This document shows, one piece after another, positions 1 to 9,087 of a stretch of 64,000 nt of DNA. Source of the stretch: Chitinophaga lutea (GTDB lineage Bacteria; Bacteroidota; Bacteroidia; Chitinophagales; Chitinophagaceae); NCBI RefSeq assembly GCF_003813775.1, contig NZ_RPDH01000001.1:868001-932000 (forward strand). The letters run 5' to 3'. The notes under the pieces were generated by a model. That model was not told where the DNA came from, ran no database searches, and saw only the letters and a program-made list of their open reading frames with translations. The translations under genes were made by a program, and so were the position numbers. How positions within the stretch are numbered: the first letter of the stretch is position 1; each line of letters starts with the position of its first letter.

Positions 1-263
1 CTGAGGTGCTCGTCCCTTTTGTCGATACCGGTGTTGATAGAGGTGGCCTGCGCTGTCAGCTCAATGGTAGCATCGCTGAAATCGGGTTTTGCCGCCGTTA
101 CGGTCGCATCAAAATCGGAAAAAGCGCCGGAAACGGTGGACACGCCAAGGTGCTGAATATCAAACTTCAACTGGGAGTGCGCCTTGTCCGATTTCCAGGA
201 AGACTGCGCGAAAGTGCTGAGCGATGCGGCTACCAGCAATACTAAGCAGGTGATCTTTTTCAT
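1..263 (-). CDS. YceI family protein (partial, runs off window start)
   Basis: The minus-strand frame starts at an ATG at 263 and is still open at base 1, so only about the first 87 residues are visible. It opens with a clear signal peptide (MKKITCLVLLVAASLSTFAQ) followed by SSWKSDKAHSQLKFDIQHLG, the first strands of the YceI lipocalin-like barrel, which is known to bind polyisoprenoid-type lipids in the periplasm. It is divergent from the HxlR regulator at 373. YceI genes beside HxlR regulators are a common pairing, so local control is inferred. The C-terminal half is outside the window. Confidence 0.85.
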   Translation of the reverse strand, partial: MKKITCLVLLVAASLSTFAQSSWKSDKAHSQLKFDIQHLGVSTVSGAFSDFDATVTAAKPDFSDATIELTAQATSINTGIDKRDEHL

Positions 264-325
264 AATATGCTTTTTATTTTTACGGAATGCAAACTTATGT
301 ACATTTGCTTACAAATTGTTAGTAG

Positions 326-358
326 TTACCTGAAGGTAAGTGCTTACGTCCAGGTAAG
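326..358. promoter_or_regulatory. Tandem palindromes in yceI/hxlR divergent promoter, candidate HxlR operator
   Basis: Two adjacent inverted repeats lie just upstream of the HxlR start: TTACCTGAAGGTAA (326-339) and CTTAC-N6-GTAAG (343-358). A third, looser copy (CTTAC...GTTAG) sits around 308-323. HxlR-family dimers bind short inverted repeats near their own promoters. Autoregulation and control of yceI are inferred from position only. Confidence 0.45.
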
Positions 359-372
359 TTAAATTTCGGAAT

Positions 373-747
373 ATGCTAAAGTTACAGACAATTTCGGCAG
401 AATGGGAAGCCTGTACCGCATTAAGTGCCGTGCAGGATGCGCTCTATGTGTTGAACGGCAAATGGAAGCTGCCCATCATCGTAGCGCTCAGCTCCGGCAA
501 CAAGCGGTTCAACGAACTGCAGAAAACCGTGAAGGGGATTGCCGCCAAGGTACTGTCGCACGAACTGAAAGAAATGGAACTGAACGGCTTCGTGGTGCGC
601 CGGGTGTATAACACCACGCCCGTAGCCGTGGAATACGAGCTTACCGATTACAGCAATACGCTGGGCAATGTAGTGGATGCCCTACGGGAATGGGGCACCA
701 TGCACCGGGAAAAGATCCGGAGCCAGCTCAAACAAAAAGTGGCCTGA
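373..747 (+). CDS. HxlR family winged-helix transcriptional regulator
   Basis: This 124-residue protein has the family's usual size. It carries the core N-terminal Cys (EACTALSAVQ), the NGKWKLPIIVALSSG helix, the KRFNELQKTVKGIAAKVLSH recognition helix and the EYELTDYSNTLGNVVDALREW wing and dimer helix. HxlR proteins sense oxidants, aldehydes or quinones, often through the N-terminal Cys (Cys14 here), and control neighbouring detoxification or envelope genes. It is divergent from yceI with candidate operators between them. The ATG is preceded by only an AT-rich leader, as is usual in Bacteroidota, which lack strong Shine-Dalgarno sites. Confidence 0.9.
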   Translation: MLKLQTISAEWEACTALSAVQDALYVLNGKWKLPIIVALSSGNKRFNELQKTVKGIAAKVLSHELKEMELNGFVVRRVYNTTPVAVEYELTDYSNTLGNVVDALREWGTMHREKIRSQLKQKVA

Positions 748-907
748 GGGCCTTTCCGGGCAGTCTGGCCTGCCCCCATTTTAATGGCCGATGCAACATT
801 TTCCACTGCGATATTGTTTCAGTAGACAGATGTTCTGACGTCTTTATGCCTGCTTTTTTCTGCCGACTAGCTTACTGATAGTTCACTACCTGAAACTTTT
901 TCTTGCC

Positions 908-1855
908 ATGCCCACAAAGAGCACCTGGAGTATCCTGCAGGGAAAGAACTTTCAGTTCTCTACCCTGCCGCCTTCCGCCAGACATCCGCATTTAATGAAC
1001 GAGACCACCGCCGCCGCAGCCGGCGCCGGCCACGCACACCTGCTCGCGCAGTACTTTTATGCACACTATGCCCGCGGCTGGTTGTATGATGTACAGTCGG
1101 CCCAGGAAAACCAGCTGGAAATGGTTGTACCGGAAACTACGCCCCTGCTGGTGTACGTGCTGAAAGGCGAGGCCCTGCTGAAAACCAAACCGCACCATAC
1201 CGCCTCGTTATTTGAAAACAGCTACAGCCTATGGTCGTTCAAACCGGGGCAACACGCCCTGGAAACTGCGCCCGGCCACTGCCGCATCCTGTTCCTTCAG
1301 TTGACGGCCCGGCTGCGCTCGCTGGTAGACGAAACCCACATCGGCCACCTGCCGGACAGGATCCCGGAAGCCTGCCTGCAACTGCTGAACGGGTTGTATG
1401 ACAAGACCTACAACGGGGAAGTATGGCAGCTTAAACGGCAGGTGATCATACTCGACCTGCTGTTCAAAACCCTCGACGAGATCGGCGTCCGGTATAAGAA
1501 CCAGCAGGCTTCGGCTTATCACCGGGAATACGACACCTTTAAACAGATCAAGGAATACGTCTGCGAAAATGTACACAAAAAGCTGTCGGTGGAGATGCTG
1601 GCCAGCCGCTTTTCCATACAGCCCACCCTGTTGAGGCGGGGATATAAAAAGGTATTTCATCACCATTTGTCCGATTACATCCGGGAAGTGCGCCTCGACA
1701 GGGCCCGCAACCTGCTGCAGACCACGCAGCTGCCCGTGCATGAAATAGCCTGGGAAGTGGGCTATGAATCGTCTACCAGCTTCAGCCGTGTATTTTCCGC
1801 TCATTTCCGGCAGTCGCCCTCCGATTTCAGGAGAAACACCATCAGGATGCAGTGA
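908..1855 (+). CDS. AraC family transcriptional regulator
   Basis: A 315-residue protein. The first 210 or so residues form a poorly conserved, probably cupin-like ligand domain with strands such as PLLVYVLKGEALLK and SLWSFKPGQHAL. The last 100 residues are a typical AraC double helix-turn-helix: KQIKEYVCENVHKKLSVEML for the first half, then VHEIAWEVGYESSTSFSRVF and RQSPSDFRR for the second. It is transcribed alone between HxlR and the MauE-like gene, with no obvious target next door. The effector is unknown. No terminator was seen in the 230 bases downstream, though that stretch holds two weak inverted repeats (TTTGA/TCAAA and ATGAC/GTCAT). Confidence 0.88.
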   Translation: MPTKSTWSILQGKNFQFSTLPPSARHPHLMNETTAAAAGAGHAHLLAQYFYAHYARGWLYDVQSAQENQLEMVVPETTPLLVYVLKGEALLKTKPHHTASLFENSYSLWSFKPGQHALETAPGHCRILFLQLTARLRSLVDETHIGHLPDRIPEACLQLLNGLYDKTYNGEVWQLKRQVIILDLLFKTLDEIGVRYKNQQASAYHREYDTFKQIKEYVCENVHKKLSVEMLASRFSIQPTLLRRGYKKVFHHHLSDYIREVRLDRARNLLQTTQLPVHEIAWEVGYESSTSFSRVFSAHFRQSPSDFRRNTIRMQ

Positions 1856-2088
1856 CGGATTTGATAGCCAGCCTGTCAAATCGGCTACAAAAAATAAAAT
1901 GGAGTGATTTAAATTTATGCCGCTACCATTATGATAAAGCACAATGAACACAGCATTTGCATGAGAAATTTGAAATGACACGACCGTCATGAAAAACCGG
2001 GTCGCCGAGAACACATCCCGTCATCTATATTTCGCACAGTGCAGACACAATTACGCTCCTTACTTGTAACCATATAAAAGCGCTAACC

Positions 2089-2523
2089 ATGGCCCGTAAG
2101 TGGACATCAGAGACTATTACCATGCTGCTATTCGTCCTTTTCACCTATGCAGCCGGCAGCAAACTGGCCAATTACAAGCTGTTCATTTTCCAGATGAATG
2201 CACAGCCGTTCGACGACAGTTTTACAAAATGGCTCGTACCGGGACTATTACTGACAGAATTCGCCGTTGCGGCCTGCCTGATTTTCAAAAGAACCCTGCT
2301 CACCGGCCTTTGGGCATCCCTGGTGCTGCTGGTGACTTTTACGGTGTACATCGTATTGATAAAAGCGCAATACTTCGACACCGTTCCCTGCTCCTGCGGC
2401 GGGGTGATAGAGCAGCTCAGCTGGACGCAGCACTTGGTATTCAATCTGTTTTTTATCGGCATCAATATCGCCGCGATTGCACTGAACAGGTATCCTGCAC
2501 AACAACAACTAAAACTTTCATAG
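2089..2523 (+). CDS. MauE/DoxX-type redox-associated membrane protein
   Basis: A 144-residue protein with four predicted membrane helices, for example ETITMLLFVLFTYAAGSKLA, LLLTEFAVAACLIF, LLTGLWASLVLLVTFTVYIV and LVFNLFFIGINIAAIALN. A CSCGG motif (near residue 103) lies in the loop before the last helix. The helix pattern and this Cys-x-Cys match the MauE/DoxX group; MauE is needed for disulfide maturation of methylamine dehydrogenase. No methylamine genes are present here. In Bacteroidota such proteins are often found beside short exported peptides, as here, so a role in oxidising or exporting the next gene's product is inferred. Confidence 0.7.
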   Translation: MARKWTSETITMLLFVLFTYAAGSKLANYKLFIFQMNAQPFDDSFTKWLVPGLLLTEFAVAACLIFKRTLLTGLWASLVLLVTFTVYIVLIKAQYFDTVPCSCGGVIEQLSWTQHLVFNLFFIGINIAAIALNRYPAQQQLKLS

Positions 2524-2550
2524 GCTATCACTCATCTACACACAAAAAAA

Positions 2551-2574
2551 AGGCTGTCGCCTAAGGGGCAGCCT
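2551..2574. terminator. Hairpin between MauE-like gene and two-Cys peptide gene
   Basis: Positions 2551-2574 can form an 8-bp stem (AGGCTGTC with GGCAGCCT, one G-U pair) around a 7-base loop. A run of eight A lies on its left (2544-2551), so it reads as a classical terminator only on the minus strand. On the plus strand it could act as an intercistronic attenuator or processing site between the two genes. Confidence 0.35.
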
Positions 2575-2610
2575 ATGTACACTCAACTATCACATTTAAA
2601 TCTATTAACT

Positions 2611-2883
2611 ATGAAGAAAATCAAACTGGCCATCCTGGCCCTGACGCTGGTATGCGGATTTGTGGGTGCTTATGGGACTTCAAAAAAGGCATTTCAACTT
2701 TATTACATTGTTGCCGGCACATCACATCACGATACCGGATTCGAAATTGCCTCCTCCCAACCATCAGTAAACTGCAATGCCGGCTATATCGGATATGTAT
2801 GCACAGTGCAGGCGGAAGAAGGCCTGTTGCCAGGTTACGTCATTCCATCTCAGGACGCGACTATTGTAACAATTTATCAATAA
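2611..2883 (+). CDS. Short exported two-cysteine protein, DUF6520-like
   Basis: The ATG at 2611 (MKKIKLAILALTLVCGFVGA) is preferred over the upstream one at 2575 because it gives a clean signal peptide and leaves the hairpin outside the gene. The product has 90 residues. After the signal the mature part has a C-x8-C pair (CNAGYIGYVC) and no other recognisable domain. Size, signal and late Cys pair resemble the DUF6520 group of small Bacteroidota peptides, an assignment from memory. It follows the MauE-like gene by about 90 bases on the same strand. Function is unknown. Confidence 0.6.
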   Translation: MKKIKLAILALTLVCGFVGAYGTSKKAFQLYYIVAGTSHHDTGFEIASSQPSVNCNAGYIGYVCTVQAEEGLLPGYVIPSQDATIVTIYQ

Positions 2884-2928
2884 TATGTATCTGAACAAGA
2901 ACAAAATCCCTTCCCTTTTTTACCATCA

Positions 2929-4314
2929 TTATCTCTCATTTTGGATCAATCCACCTTGTTCGATTTCTGGCTTTGGCAATGGATAAACATACTTCGGGTC
3001 ATTCGGATTCAATTGAACTATCTCCCCAAAGGAATTTCTTTGCAAAAGCACTGCGAATCTTGGTTCCATATTTAGCCTCCTTAAATCCTGCCAACGAATT
3101 TGACCAGTAAATGGAAATTCCTTCCGTCTTTCCTGTAGAATTTTCTTCAACACCGTTTCTTGTTCTGTCGACAAAAATTCAATGTATGTCCCCCTTTTAT
3201 ATCGATTTGCTAATAATTTGTTTAAATCGCGAAGCGCTGCTCCCAGGTTCCCTAAGCGGGCATTGCATTCGGCCCGAATAAGGTAAATTTCATTACTTGC
3301 AATTCCCGAAAAAGTTCTGTCCGTGCCCGCGTACGAACCTCTATATTTTGCCTTCCCCGGCTCAATCTGATCAAAAAAGTACTGCAATCTCAAATCATCT
3401 TTTTCATAGCTCCTATATAACTGACTGTCGATAAAAGCTGCATTAAATGCTTCATTGGGTGTAGAAGCAACATTTCCGACACCTGTAGCATAAAAAATCA
3501 CTTCCCGGTTCTTTTCGGAAAATGAAGGGAAACGATATGGCTTCGCAAGTGAAACTTCTCCGCTGTTAAAGTCAAGCATGTCACCGAAATACGTGAGCGT
3601 TGAGTCCGCGAACCTCAGCGCATTGCCATAATCTCCCATCAACAAATAAGTTCTTGAAAGTAGGGCAAAAACCGCCGGCTTACTCGGCCGGGTACGATAT
3701 AATGGGTTAACCGGCAATAACGCGCTGGCAGTTTCCAGATCACTTACTATCTGGCTGTAGGTTCTCTGGACAGTTGATCGCTGTTCTATATGATAAATAT
3801 CTGATTTTAGTCGCACTGCTATTCCGAGATCCACAGCCGCGGTTTGCGCATTGTAAGGCTTACAAAAAACATTGGCCAATTCAAAAAACATCATTGCCCT
3901 GTGAAACAAAGCTTGTCCTCTTATATTATTGATTGTACCCAAATCGGCTGGGGAGTTGATTGCCTGTAAACCCTCAAGTACAATATTCGCTAAATTGATC
4001 GCACTATAAGCGTTAGAATAGTCAACAGAAATAGCGCTACCAAATATGTCCCTATTCCAGAAATAGGCGTTTCTGGTTATCGTGTTTAATGAAGGTATGT
4101 TTTCATCAGGATAATAAAAGTTGTCGCATCCTAACACTCCTAATGTCGGATAGCTGGCATTCATCAATCCTGCATTGTCAAGAAGTGACTGAAAATCAGC
4201 CAACGATTCAGGCACAACATCGGAGGTTTGTCGCTTCGCATTCAGCCAATCATTCTGCTTCTTGCAGCTGAAGAGCGAGAAAATCAACAATGATATAATC
4301 AGTAATTCCTTCAT
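2929..4314 (-). CDS. RagB/SusD family nutrient-uptake outer-membrane lipoprotein
   Basis: The ATG at 4314 is chosen because it gives a lipoprotein signal (MKELLIISLLIFSLFSC, Cys17); longer forms would bury it. The mature protein of about 445 residues has the SusD TPR-like helical fold, seen in RGQALFHRAMMFFELANVFC, a SusD hallmark helix, and in a C-terminal block ending LNPNDPKYVYPLPKPEIEQ. It should sit on the cell surface as the lid of the SusC pore encoded just upstream, 10 bases away. The substrate is unknown; no glycosidase or protease gene is attached to this pair. The gene is noticeably AT-richer than its neighbours, as is the downstream half of the SusC gene. Confidence 0.92.
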   Translation of the reverse strand: MKELLIISLLIFSLFSCKKQNDWLNAKRQTSDVVPESLADFQSLLDNAGLMNASYPTLGVLGCDNFYYPDENIPSLNTITRNAYFWNRDIFGSAISVDYSNAYSAINLANIVLEGLQAINSPADLGTINNIRGQALFHRAMMFFELANVFCKPYNAQTAAVDLGIAVRLKSDIYHIEQRSTVQRTYSQIVSDLETASALLPVNPLYRTRPSKPAVFALLSRTYLLMGDYGNALRFADSTLTYFGDMLDFNSGEVSLAKPYRFPSFSEKNREVIFYATGVGNVASTPNEAFNAAFIDSQLYRSYEKDDLRLQYFFDQIEPGKAKYRGSYAGTDRTFSGIASNEIYLIRAECNARLGNLGAALRDLNKLLANRYKRGTYIEFLSTEQETVLKKILQERRKEFPFTGQIRWQDLRRLNMEPRFAVLLQRNSFGEIVQLNPNDPKYVYPLPKPEIEQGGLIQNER

Positions 4315-4324
4315 AAAAAACACA

Positions 4325-7300
4325 TTAAAACTCCGCTTGCACACCAACTGAGAGTGAGAACGGATCTGGCACATAATTCCTCGGCATTCGGTCATAAACA
4401 TCAGGATCCAGTTTATATTTATTGGCGCGCCAAAGAATCCCAAGATTATTCAAATAGCAATAAACCTCTAATTTCTTTACCCCAGTATTCCGCGGTAACG
4501 CAATTAAATATCCCATTCGTATATCCTGCAGCCTGAAATGGTCGCCCCGCTCAACCATATTTTCAGAGAATTGATAAACCCAGCTCCTATCTGTATTTGC
4601 TAAATATGCTAGCGACGGCACATCAGTTCTTGCCTCGTCCCCCGGTGTTTTCCAGCGTTTTGCATAATCAGCGTTCATCCCTGTGCTTAAAATTTCCTGA
4701 TAGCTCATGTTCATTGCCGGCCGTCTGAAATAATAGCCCAGCTTATATATGATGTTCACTGACAAACTGAAACCTTTATATGATAGGTCATTCCTTATTG
4801 CCCCAAAAACTGTGGGTACTGAAGTACCGTGAAAAACCAGGCTGTCTGGATGAAAATTTGATCTGATAGCTGTATAATCCTTACTAACATTCCCCTGATA
4901 GTAACCTTGTGGTTCTCCGCTCTTAGGATCCAGGCCAGCCCATCGGTAACTAAACAGTCCTCTTGTCGGTTTACCAACGACATACAAAATGCCCAACGGA
5001 TCGCGGGAGATAACTGTCGAGGAGATTGGTTTATACGAAAGCCGCTCTACTCTATCTTTGATGTAACTACCCAACATGGTCACATTCCAACTAAGGTCAT
5101 TTTCAATAATCTTGCCTGAAAGCGTTACATCCATACCTTTTGTCAAGGTACCTGCCGCATTGATATTGACTGCTCCTACGCCGGTTTGCGGAATCAACGA
5201 AGTCACCTCCTCAACAAGATCAAGGCCTTCTTTCCTGAAATATTCAACAGTTCCGGATAACCTGGAATTTAACACGGAAAAATCGAATCCAACATTACTG
5301 ATTCTGATCTTTTCCCATCTCAACTCCTCATTTGCCGGAACAATGTTAATGATGGATGGTGCACCGGTTAGCGGATCAATAAATCTTGTTCCGGTCAGGT
5401 ATGCAGAACCGTTATACACATTCCCGTTAAACCCGTAAGAGGTACGCAACTTTAATACCTGAACCCAGGGTACTTGGAAAAACGGCTCTTTATCGATATG
5501 CCAACCACCACCTACTGACCATAATGGTACGAGTCTTTGATTGGTCTTAACTCCAAACAAATTCGCACCATCCTTCCGCGCACTCGCGGTAAAATCATAT
5601 CTGTTCTTATATGAATAACCCACCACGGTATAATAGGAAACAAAGCGGTTTAATAACCCCAGCACGCTACCATTCATTGAAAACGCATTGTTCAGCGTTG
5701 ATTGACCCACCGGGTTGGTGGGATACGGGGTGTTCAGATTAAGGTTCGATGCGGAGGTACCAAACTCATCAGAATAACCGACGGCGCCTTGTTCTGTTCC
5801 TGAAGCCGATAATTCCCTGATTTCCGCACCCGCCACCGCAGACAGGGAATGCATCCGGATCCGCTGCTTGTAACTCAAATTTGCTCTCAGGCTGTTGATT
5901 TTCCAGTCATAATTGCCGAGGTTCAATAACCCGCCCCTCGGAAAATTATACGTGATCTGCTGGGTCTGCGGATCGTACACCGAAAATCTGTTTACCAGGT
6001 TACGGGCGGCATAAGCCGCGCCATTCCTGTAAAGTTTGGACATGATATCCTGGTTCTCATGCTGAAACTGCACTTCCGCGTTCAAAAAAGAAGCAATCTC
6101 GTACTTCACCCCTGCCCTTAACACCAAATCCTTTATCGTAGTGTACTTCCTCGTATTATTGACCTCATCCATCGGCCGGTACTTCCAGTCCAGGAAACCC
6201 AGCCCCATCATGCTATCCACATAACCGGCACGGTAGTCCTTCGTCAGTGTTGCCGCACTCCCGCTTTCGTTCACCAGCCGCGCATAGGGATAGGCCAGCC
6301 GGTATTTCGAGCTGCTGATCAGCAGGTCGCCATGCCCCAGCTCATTATGCTGAAATATCGTATTCTGGCTATAGTTCAGATAAGCCGTCACCTCCAGCTT
6401 CTTCATGGGCCGGTAGGTATTGGAAGAAGTAACCGTCAGCCGGTTAGCGCCGTTGCGGACGAGGTTATCGCGCTTGTTGTCGTAACCCACTGATAAAAAG
6501 TAAGCCAGGTTGCTGGTGCCGCCCCGCAGGTTCATCTGGTACTGCTGGTTGATGCCGGGCTGGTACATATACTTCAGCATGTCGCGCCGCAGGTCGTTGC
6601 CTTTTAATGCGTTCAGCTGGCTTTCGGCTTCATCGTCCGTGATGGCGCCGGCACGCTGCCGGGCCAGGATCTCCACCGCGGGAGACACGGGCGGGCGGCT
6701 GGTCCTGTTGTTGAGGTCGGCGTTAAAGTATCCCCGGTTAAACAACTCCGTTTCGGCGTCGATGTAATCCGCGGCGCTCATGTAGTTCCGGTCTTTGTAC
6801 AGATCGGGTTTGCTCACTACCGTCATGTTGGAATTAAAGCTGACGCTCATTTTCTGGTTGTATTTGCCCTTTTTGGTGGTGAGCACGATCACGCCGTTAC
6901 CGCTGCGGGCGCCCCAGATGCCGGCCGATGCGGCGTCTTTCAGTACGGTCACCGATTCGATGTCGTTCGGGTTGATATTCCGGATATCGCCTTCGTAGGA
7001 AAAATTATCCAGGATCACCAGCGGGTTGATGTTGACTTTATTGGGCGACAAAGTGCTGAGCCCTCTCAGCGATATCCCGAGCGGAACGCCCGTCGGCATT
7101 TTCGAGATGGTGCTCAGGTTGGCGGGTTTATAACTCAGCAGGCCGCTCGTTACGCCTTCGAGCCGGTCGAGGATGTTCATACCCACTCTGCGGTGCAGCA
7201 GGGCGCTGTCTATCAGTACGAACGAACCGGTGGAACGTTCTTTCGGCAAGTCCTGGTACCCCGTTGATACAACGGTAACCGGCTCGATCTGCGTGATGGC

Positions 7301-7909
7301 GGGCATCAGCACGAACGTGAGGAACTTTTCTCCCTCCAGCCGGAACTGCCTCGACAAATACCCCATCGACGATATTTCGAGCGTGCCTTTGACGGGCGCT
7401 CCCTCAATCCGGAACCGCCCTTCGGCATTGGTTTTCGCGCCTTTGAAACTGCCTTTCACCACCACGCTGGCGGAGGGGATGGGATTGCCGTCCGGGTCGG
7501 TAATGGATCCGTTGATGTTGATCACTTCGGGTTCCTTTTCCGCGGCTAGGTCCTTGTTTTCATATAACAGCACCTGCCCTTTCACCAGCACCCAGCCCAC
7601 GGGCAGGTCGCGCAAAACCCGCTCCATGACTTCCTTCAGCTGGGCGTTCCTGAAACTGACGCGCATGCGCTGCAGCCGGTTGAGCACGGAATATTCATAC
7701 GTAACGGTCAAACCCATCTGGGTCTGGACGGCGCCGAAAATCTCTTCTATGGTGTAATTGCCGGAAAGGGTGAGTGTAGGTTCGCCGGCAGCGGGCTGTG
7801 CATAACTGCAAACATGTATGTTAACCAGTAACAAAATGAAAAACAGGCATCTCCTCAGCGATGCGACTCTTTGGCCTGATATCCTTTCTAAATTAATTCT
7901 CTCACCCAT
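4325..7909 (-). CDS. SusC/RagA TonB-dependent receptor with N-terminal STN signalling domain
   Basis: The start is the ATG at 7909; an upstream TTG at 7942 is unlikely. The product has about 1194 residues: signal peptide ending VCSYAQ, STN domain (about 40-105, beginning LTLSGNYTIEEIFGAVQ), a carboxypeptidase-like domain (INGSITDPDGNPIPSASVVV), a plug with PLVILDNFSYEG and NDIESVTVLKDAASAGIWGA, then a 22-strand barrel. The STN domain is what FecA-type receptors use to signal to a FecR anti-sigma factor, and FecR and ECF sigma genes lie immediately upstream. It should import an oligomeric nutrient with SusD and induce its own operon. The substrate is not evident. Confidence 0.93.
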   Translation of the reverse strand: MGERINLERISGQRVASLRRCLFFILLLVNIHVCSYAQPAAGEPTLTLSGNYTIEEIFGAVQTQMGLTVTYEYSVLNRLQRMRVSFRNAQLKEVMERVLRDLPVGWVLVKGQVLLYENKDLAAEKEPEVININGSITDPDGNPIPSASVVVKGSFKGAKTNAEGRFRIEGAPVKGTLEISSMGYLSRQFRLEGEKFLTFVLMPAITQIEPVTVVSTGYQDLPKERSTGSFVLIDSALLHRRVGMNILDRLEGVTSGLLSYKPANLSTISKMPTGVPLGISLRGLSTLSPNKVNINPLVILDNFSYEGDIRNINPNDIESVTVLKDAASAGIWGARSGNGVIVLTTKKGKYNQKMSVSFNSNMTVVSKPDLYKDRNYMSAADYIDAETELFNRGYFNADLNNRTSRPPVSPAVEILARQRAGAITDDEAESQLNALKGNDLRRDMLKYMYQPGINQQYQMNLRGGTSNLAYFLSVGYDNKRDNLVRNGANRLTVTSSNTYRPMKKLEVTAYLNYSQNTIFQHNELGHGDLLISSSKYRLAYPYARLVNESGSAATLTKDYRAGYVDSMMGLGFLDWKYRPMDEVNNTRKYTTIKDLVLRAGVKYEIASFLNAEVQFQHENQDIMSKLYRNGAAYAARNLVNRFSVYDPQTQQITYNFPRGGLLNLGNYDWKINSLRANLSYKQRIRMHSLSAVAGAEIRELSASGTEQGAVGYSDEFGTSASNLNLNTPYPTNPVGQSTLNNAFSMNGSVLGLLNRFVSYYTVVGYSYKNRYDFTASARKDGANLFGVKTNQRLVPLWSVGGGWHIDKEPFFQVPWVQVLKLRTSYGFNGNVYNGSAYLTGTRFIDPLTGAPSIINIVPANEELRWEKIRISNVGFDFSVLNSRLSGTVEYFRKEGLDLVEEVTSLIPQTGVGAVNINAAGTLTKGMDVTLSGKIIENDLSWNVTMLGSYIKDRVERLSYKPISSTVISRDPLGILYVVGKPTRGLFSYRWAGLDPKSGEPQGYYQGNVSKDYTAIRSNFHPDSLVFHGTSVPTVFGAIRNDLSYKGFSLSVNIIYKLGYYFRRPAMNMSYQEILSTGMNADYAKRWKTPGDEARTDVPSLAYLANTDRSWVYQFSENMVERGDHFRLQDIRMGYLIALPRNTGVKKLEVYCYLNNLGILWRANKYKLDPDVYDRMPRNYVPDPFSLSVGVQAEF

Positions 7910-8017
7910 CCGGGTCTGTTTTATCGGGATATAAATATACAATTGCCTGTCGAACGCGGCGTATCACGAATTTGGTTGCTGCTGAAGGATGTCTTTTTTG
8001 GGGATACCGGTTCACTG

Positions 8018-8048
8018 AAATAAATAAAATCCTATACCTGATAGGATT
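8018..8048 (-). terminator. Rho-independent-type terminator after the ECF sigma gene
   Basis: Positions 8028-8048 form an 8-bp perfect stem (AATCCTAT with ATAGGATT, loop ACCTG). Read on the minus strand it is followed by TTATTTATTT. It lies between the sigma stop (8086) and the SusC start (7909), so the receptor genes probably have their own promoter in the roughly 110 bases that follow. Confidence 0.5.
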
Positions 8049-8085
8049 ATCCTCTTGTCTAAGCTCCCATAATAACCCGGAACGA

Positions 8086-8664
8086 TTATTTCAAATTGGC
8101 CAACATCATCCGGAGATTACGCAATGCAATTTTTACGTGGCTGCGGACGGTTTCCATTTTTAGTCCCATTTCCTGGCTCACTTCGCGGTAAGACTTTCTG
8201 TCGAGGTGCGCCTTAATAAACGCCCAGCGCCGTTGTTCGGGCAAATCCTGAACGGCCTGATTGATGCGGAGCCGGACTTCCCAGGCGTCTCCCTGGTTGG
8301 AGGTATCGTACATGGGAGCCGATTCCAGGAAATGCGCCTTTTTCTTTTCTGCGGTTTGCAGCTTGCGCTGCTGGCTGAGGCAATTATTCCGGACGGCGGA
8401 AAATAAATAGCTGCGATAATTGGCCGGCGGCACATTCGCCAGGTGATTTTTCTGCCAGATCACAATGAAAGTTTCCTGTACCACATCCTCCGCTTCCGAG
8501 ATATCGTGCAGAACGGAATGCGCTTCTAAAACGAGCGCTTCCCTGTATTTGAAAAACAGGTGCTTGAATACCTCAGGTGAGTGACTCGGATTGTTGGGTG
8601 TGCATTCTTCACGCATGACTTTTACTATATTGTAAAACGAATGGATAAGCTCCAAGATACGCAT
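8086..8664 (-). CDS. ECF RNA polymerase sigma factor (FecI-like)
   Basis: A 192-residue protein with sigma region 2 (EAEDVVQETFIVIWQK, then YRSYLFSAVRNNCL) and region 4 (LPEQRRWAFIKAHLDRKSYR, SQEMGLKMETVRSHVKIALR). The ATG at 8664 adds 16 residues that look unlike a sigma N-terminus; the ATG at 8616 (MREECTPN) is an equally good start. It is the partner of the FecR-like gene at 9088-10242 and probably drives the STN-type SusC/SusD pair downstream. The order anti-sigma, small ORF, sigma is the reverse of the usual sigma-then-FecR arrangement. Confidence 0.9.
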   Translation of the reverse strand: MRILELIHSFYNIVKVMREECTPNNPSHSPEVFKHLFFKYREALVLEAHSVLHDISEAEDVVQETFIVIWQKNHLANVPPANYRSYLFSAVRNNCLSQQRKLQTAEKKKAHFLESAPMYDTSNQGDAWEVRLRINQAVQDLPEQRRWAFIKAHLDRKSYREVSQEMGLKMETVRSHVKIALRNLRMMLANLK

Positions 8665-8759
8665 TTACCTTGTAAATACATATAGTGAAATAACCCGAAA
8701 TGTGGAAAGTATCTTTTCACCCAAGTTAGTGAAAAAAGGACAGCCCGGAAAAACTGAAG

Positions 8760-8780
8760 TTGTTAATCTTCGGTTAACAA
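8760..8780. repeat. Short perfect inverted repeat upstream of the sigma gene
   Basis: TTGTTAA (8760-8766) and TTAACAA (8774-8780) flank a 7-base spacer in the gap between the 67-residue ORF and the sigma gene. It could be a protein-binding site or a weak hairpin. No run of T follows on either strand, so it is not a standard terminator. Confidence 0.3.
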
Positions 8781-8852
8781 ACTTGCAGGCTAAACAAGGG
8801 CCAGCTGCCCGCGGGATGTGTCAGCGTTGGGGGATTGGGGGTGCACAAAATA

Positions 8853-9056
8853 TTAGCGGATACGCTCGTTGTTCTTCACGATTTCAATATGATAACCAAT
8901 GTGGGTGAGCAGTTCGCTGGCGCCGTCGAGCAATTCGAGCAGTTCGTCGCGCAGGTTATTGCCGTTTTCCCCCGCCCGGTAAGCAAATTCTTCCCAGGTC
9001 AGGTTGTCTGCCAGGAAAATATACTGGAGACGGTTAGTTAGATTGCTGTTATTCAT
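8853..9056 (-). CDS. Small hypothetical protein between fecR and sigma genes
   Basis: A 67-residue acidic, soluble, probably all-helical protein (MNNSNLTNRLQYIFLADN, LRDELLELLDGASELL) with no Cys, signal or membrane segment. It begins 31 bases after the FecR stop on the same strand, so it is probably co-transcribed. I do not recognise the family. Its place between an anti-sigma and its sigma makes a regulatory accessory possible, but this is only inference. Confidence 0.55.
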   Translation of the reverse strand: MNNSNLTNRLQYIFLADNLTWEEFAYRAGENGNNLRDELLELLDGASELLTHIGYHIEIVKNNERIR

Positions 9057-9087
9057 AATGCATTAATATTAGTTGTTCAATGCTTTT

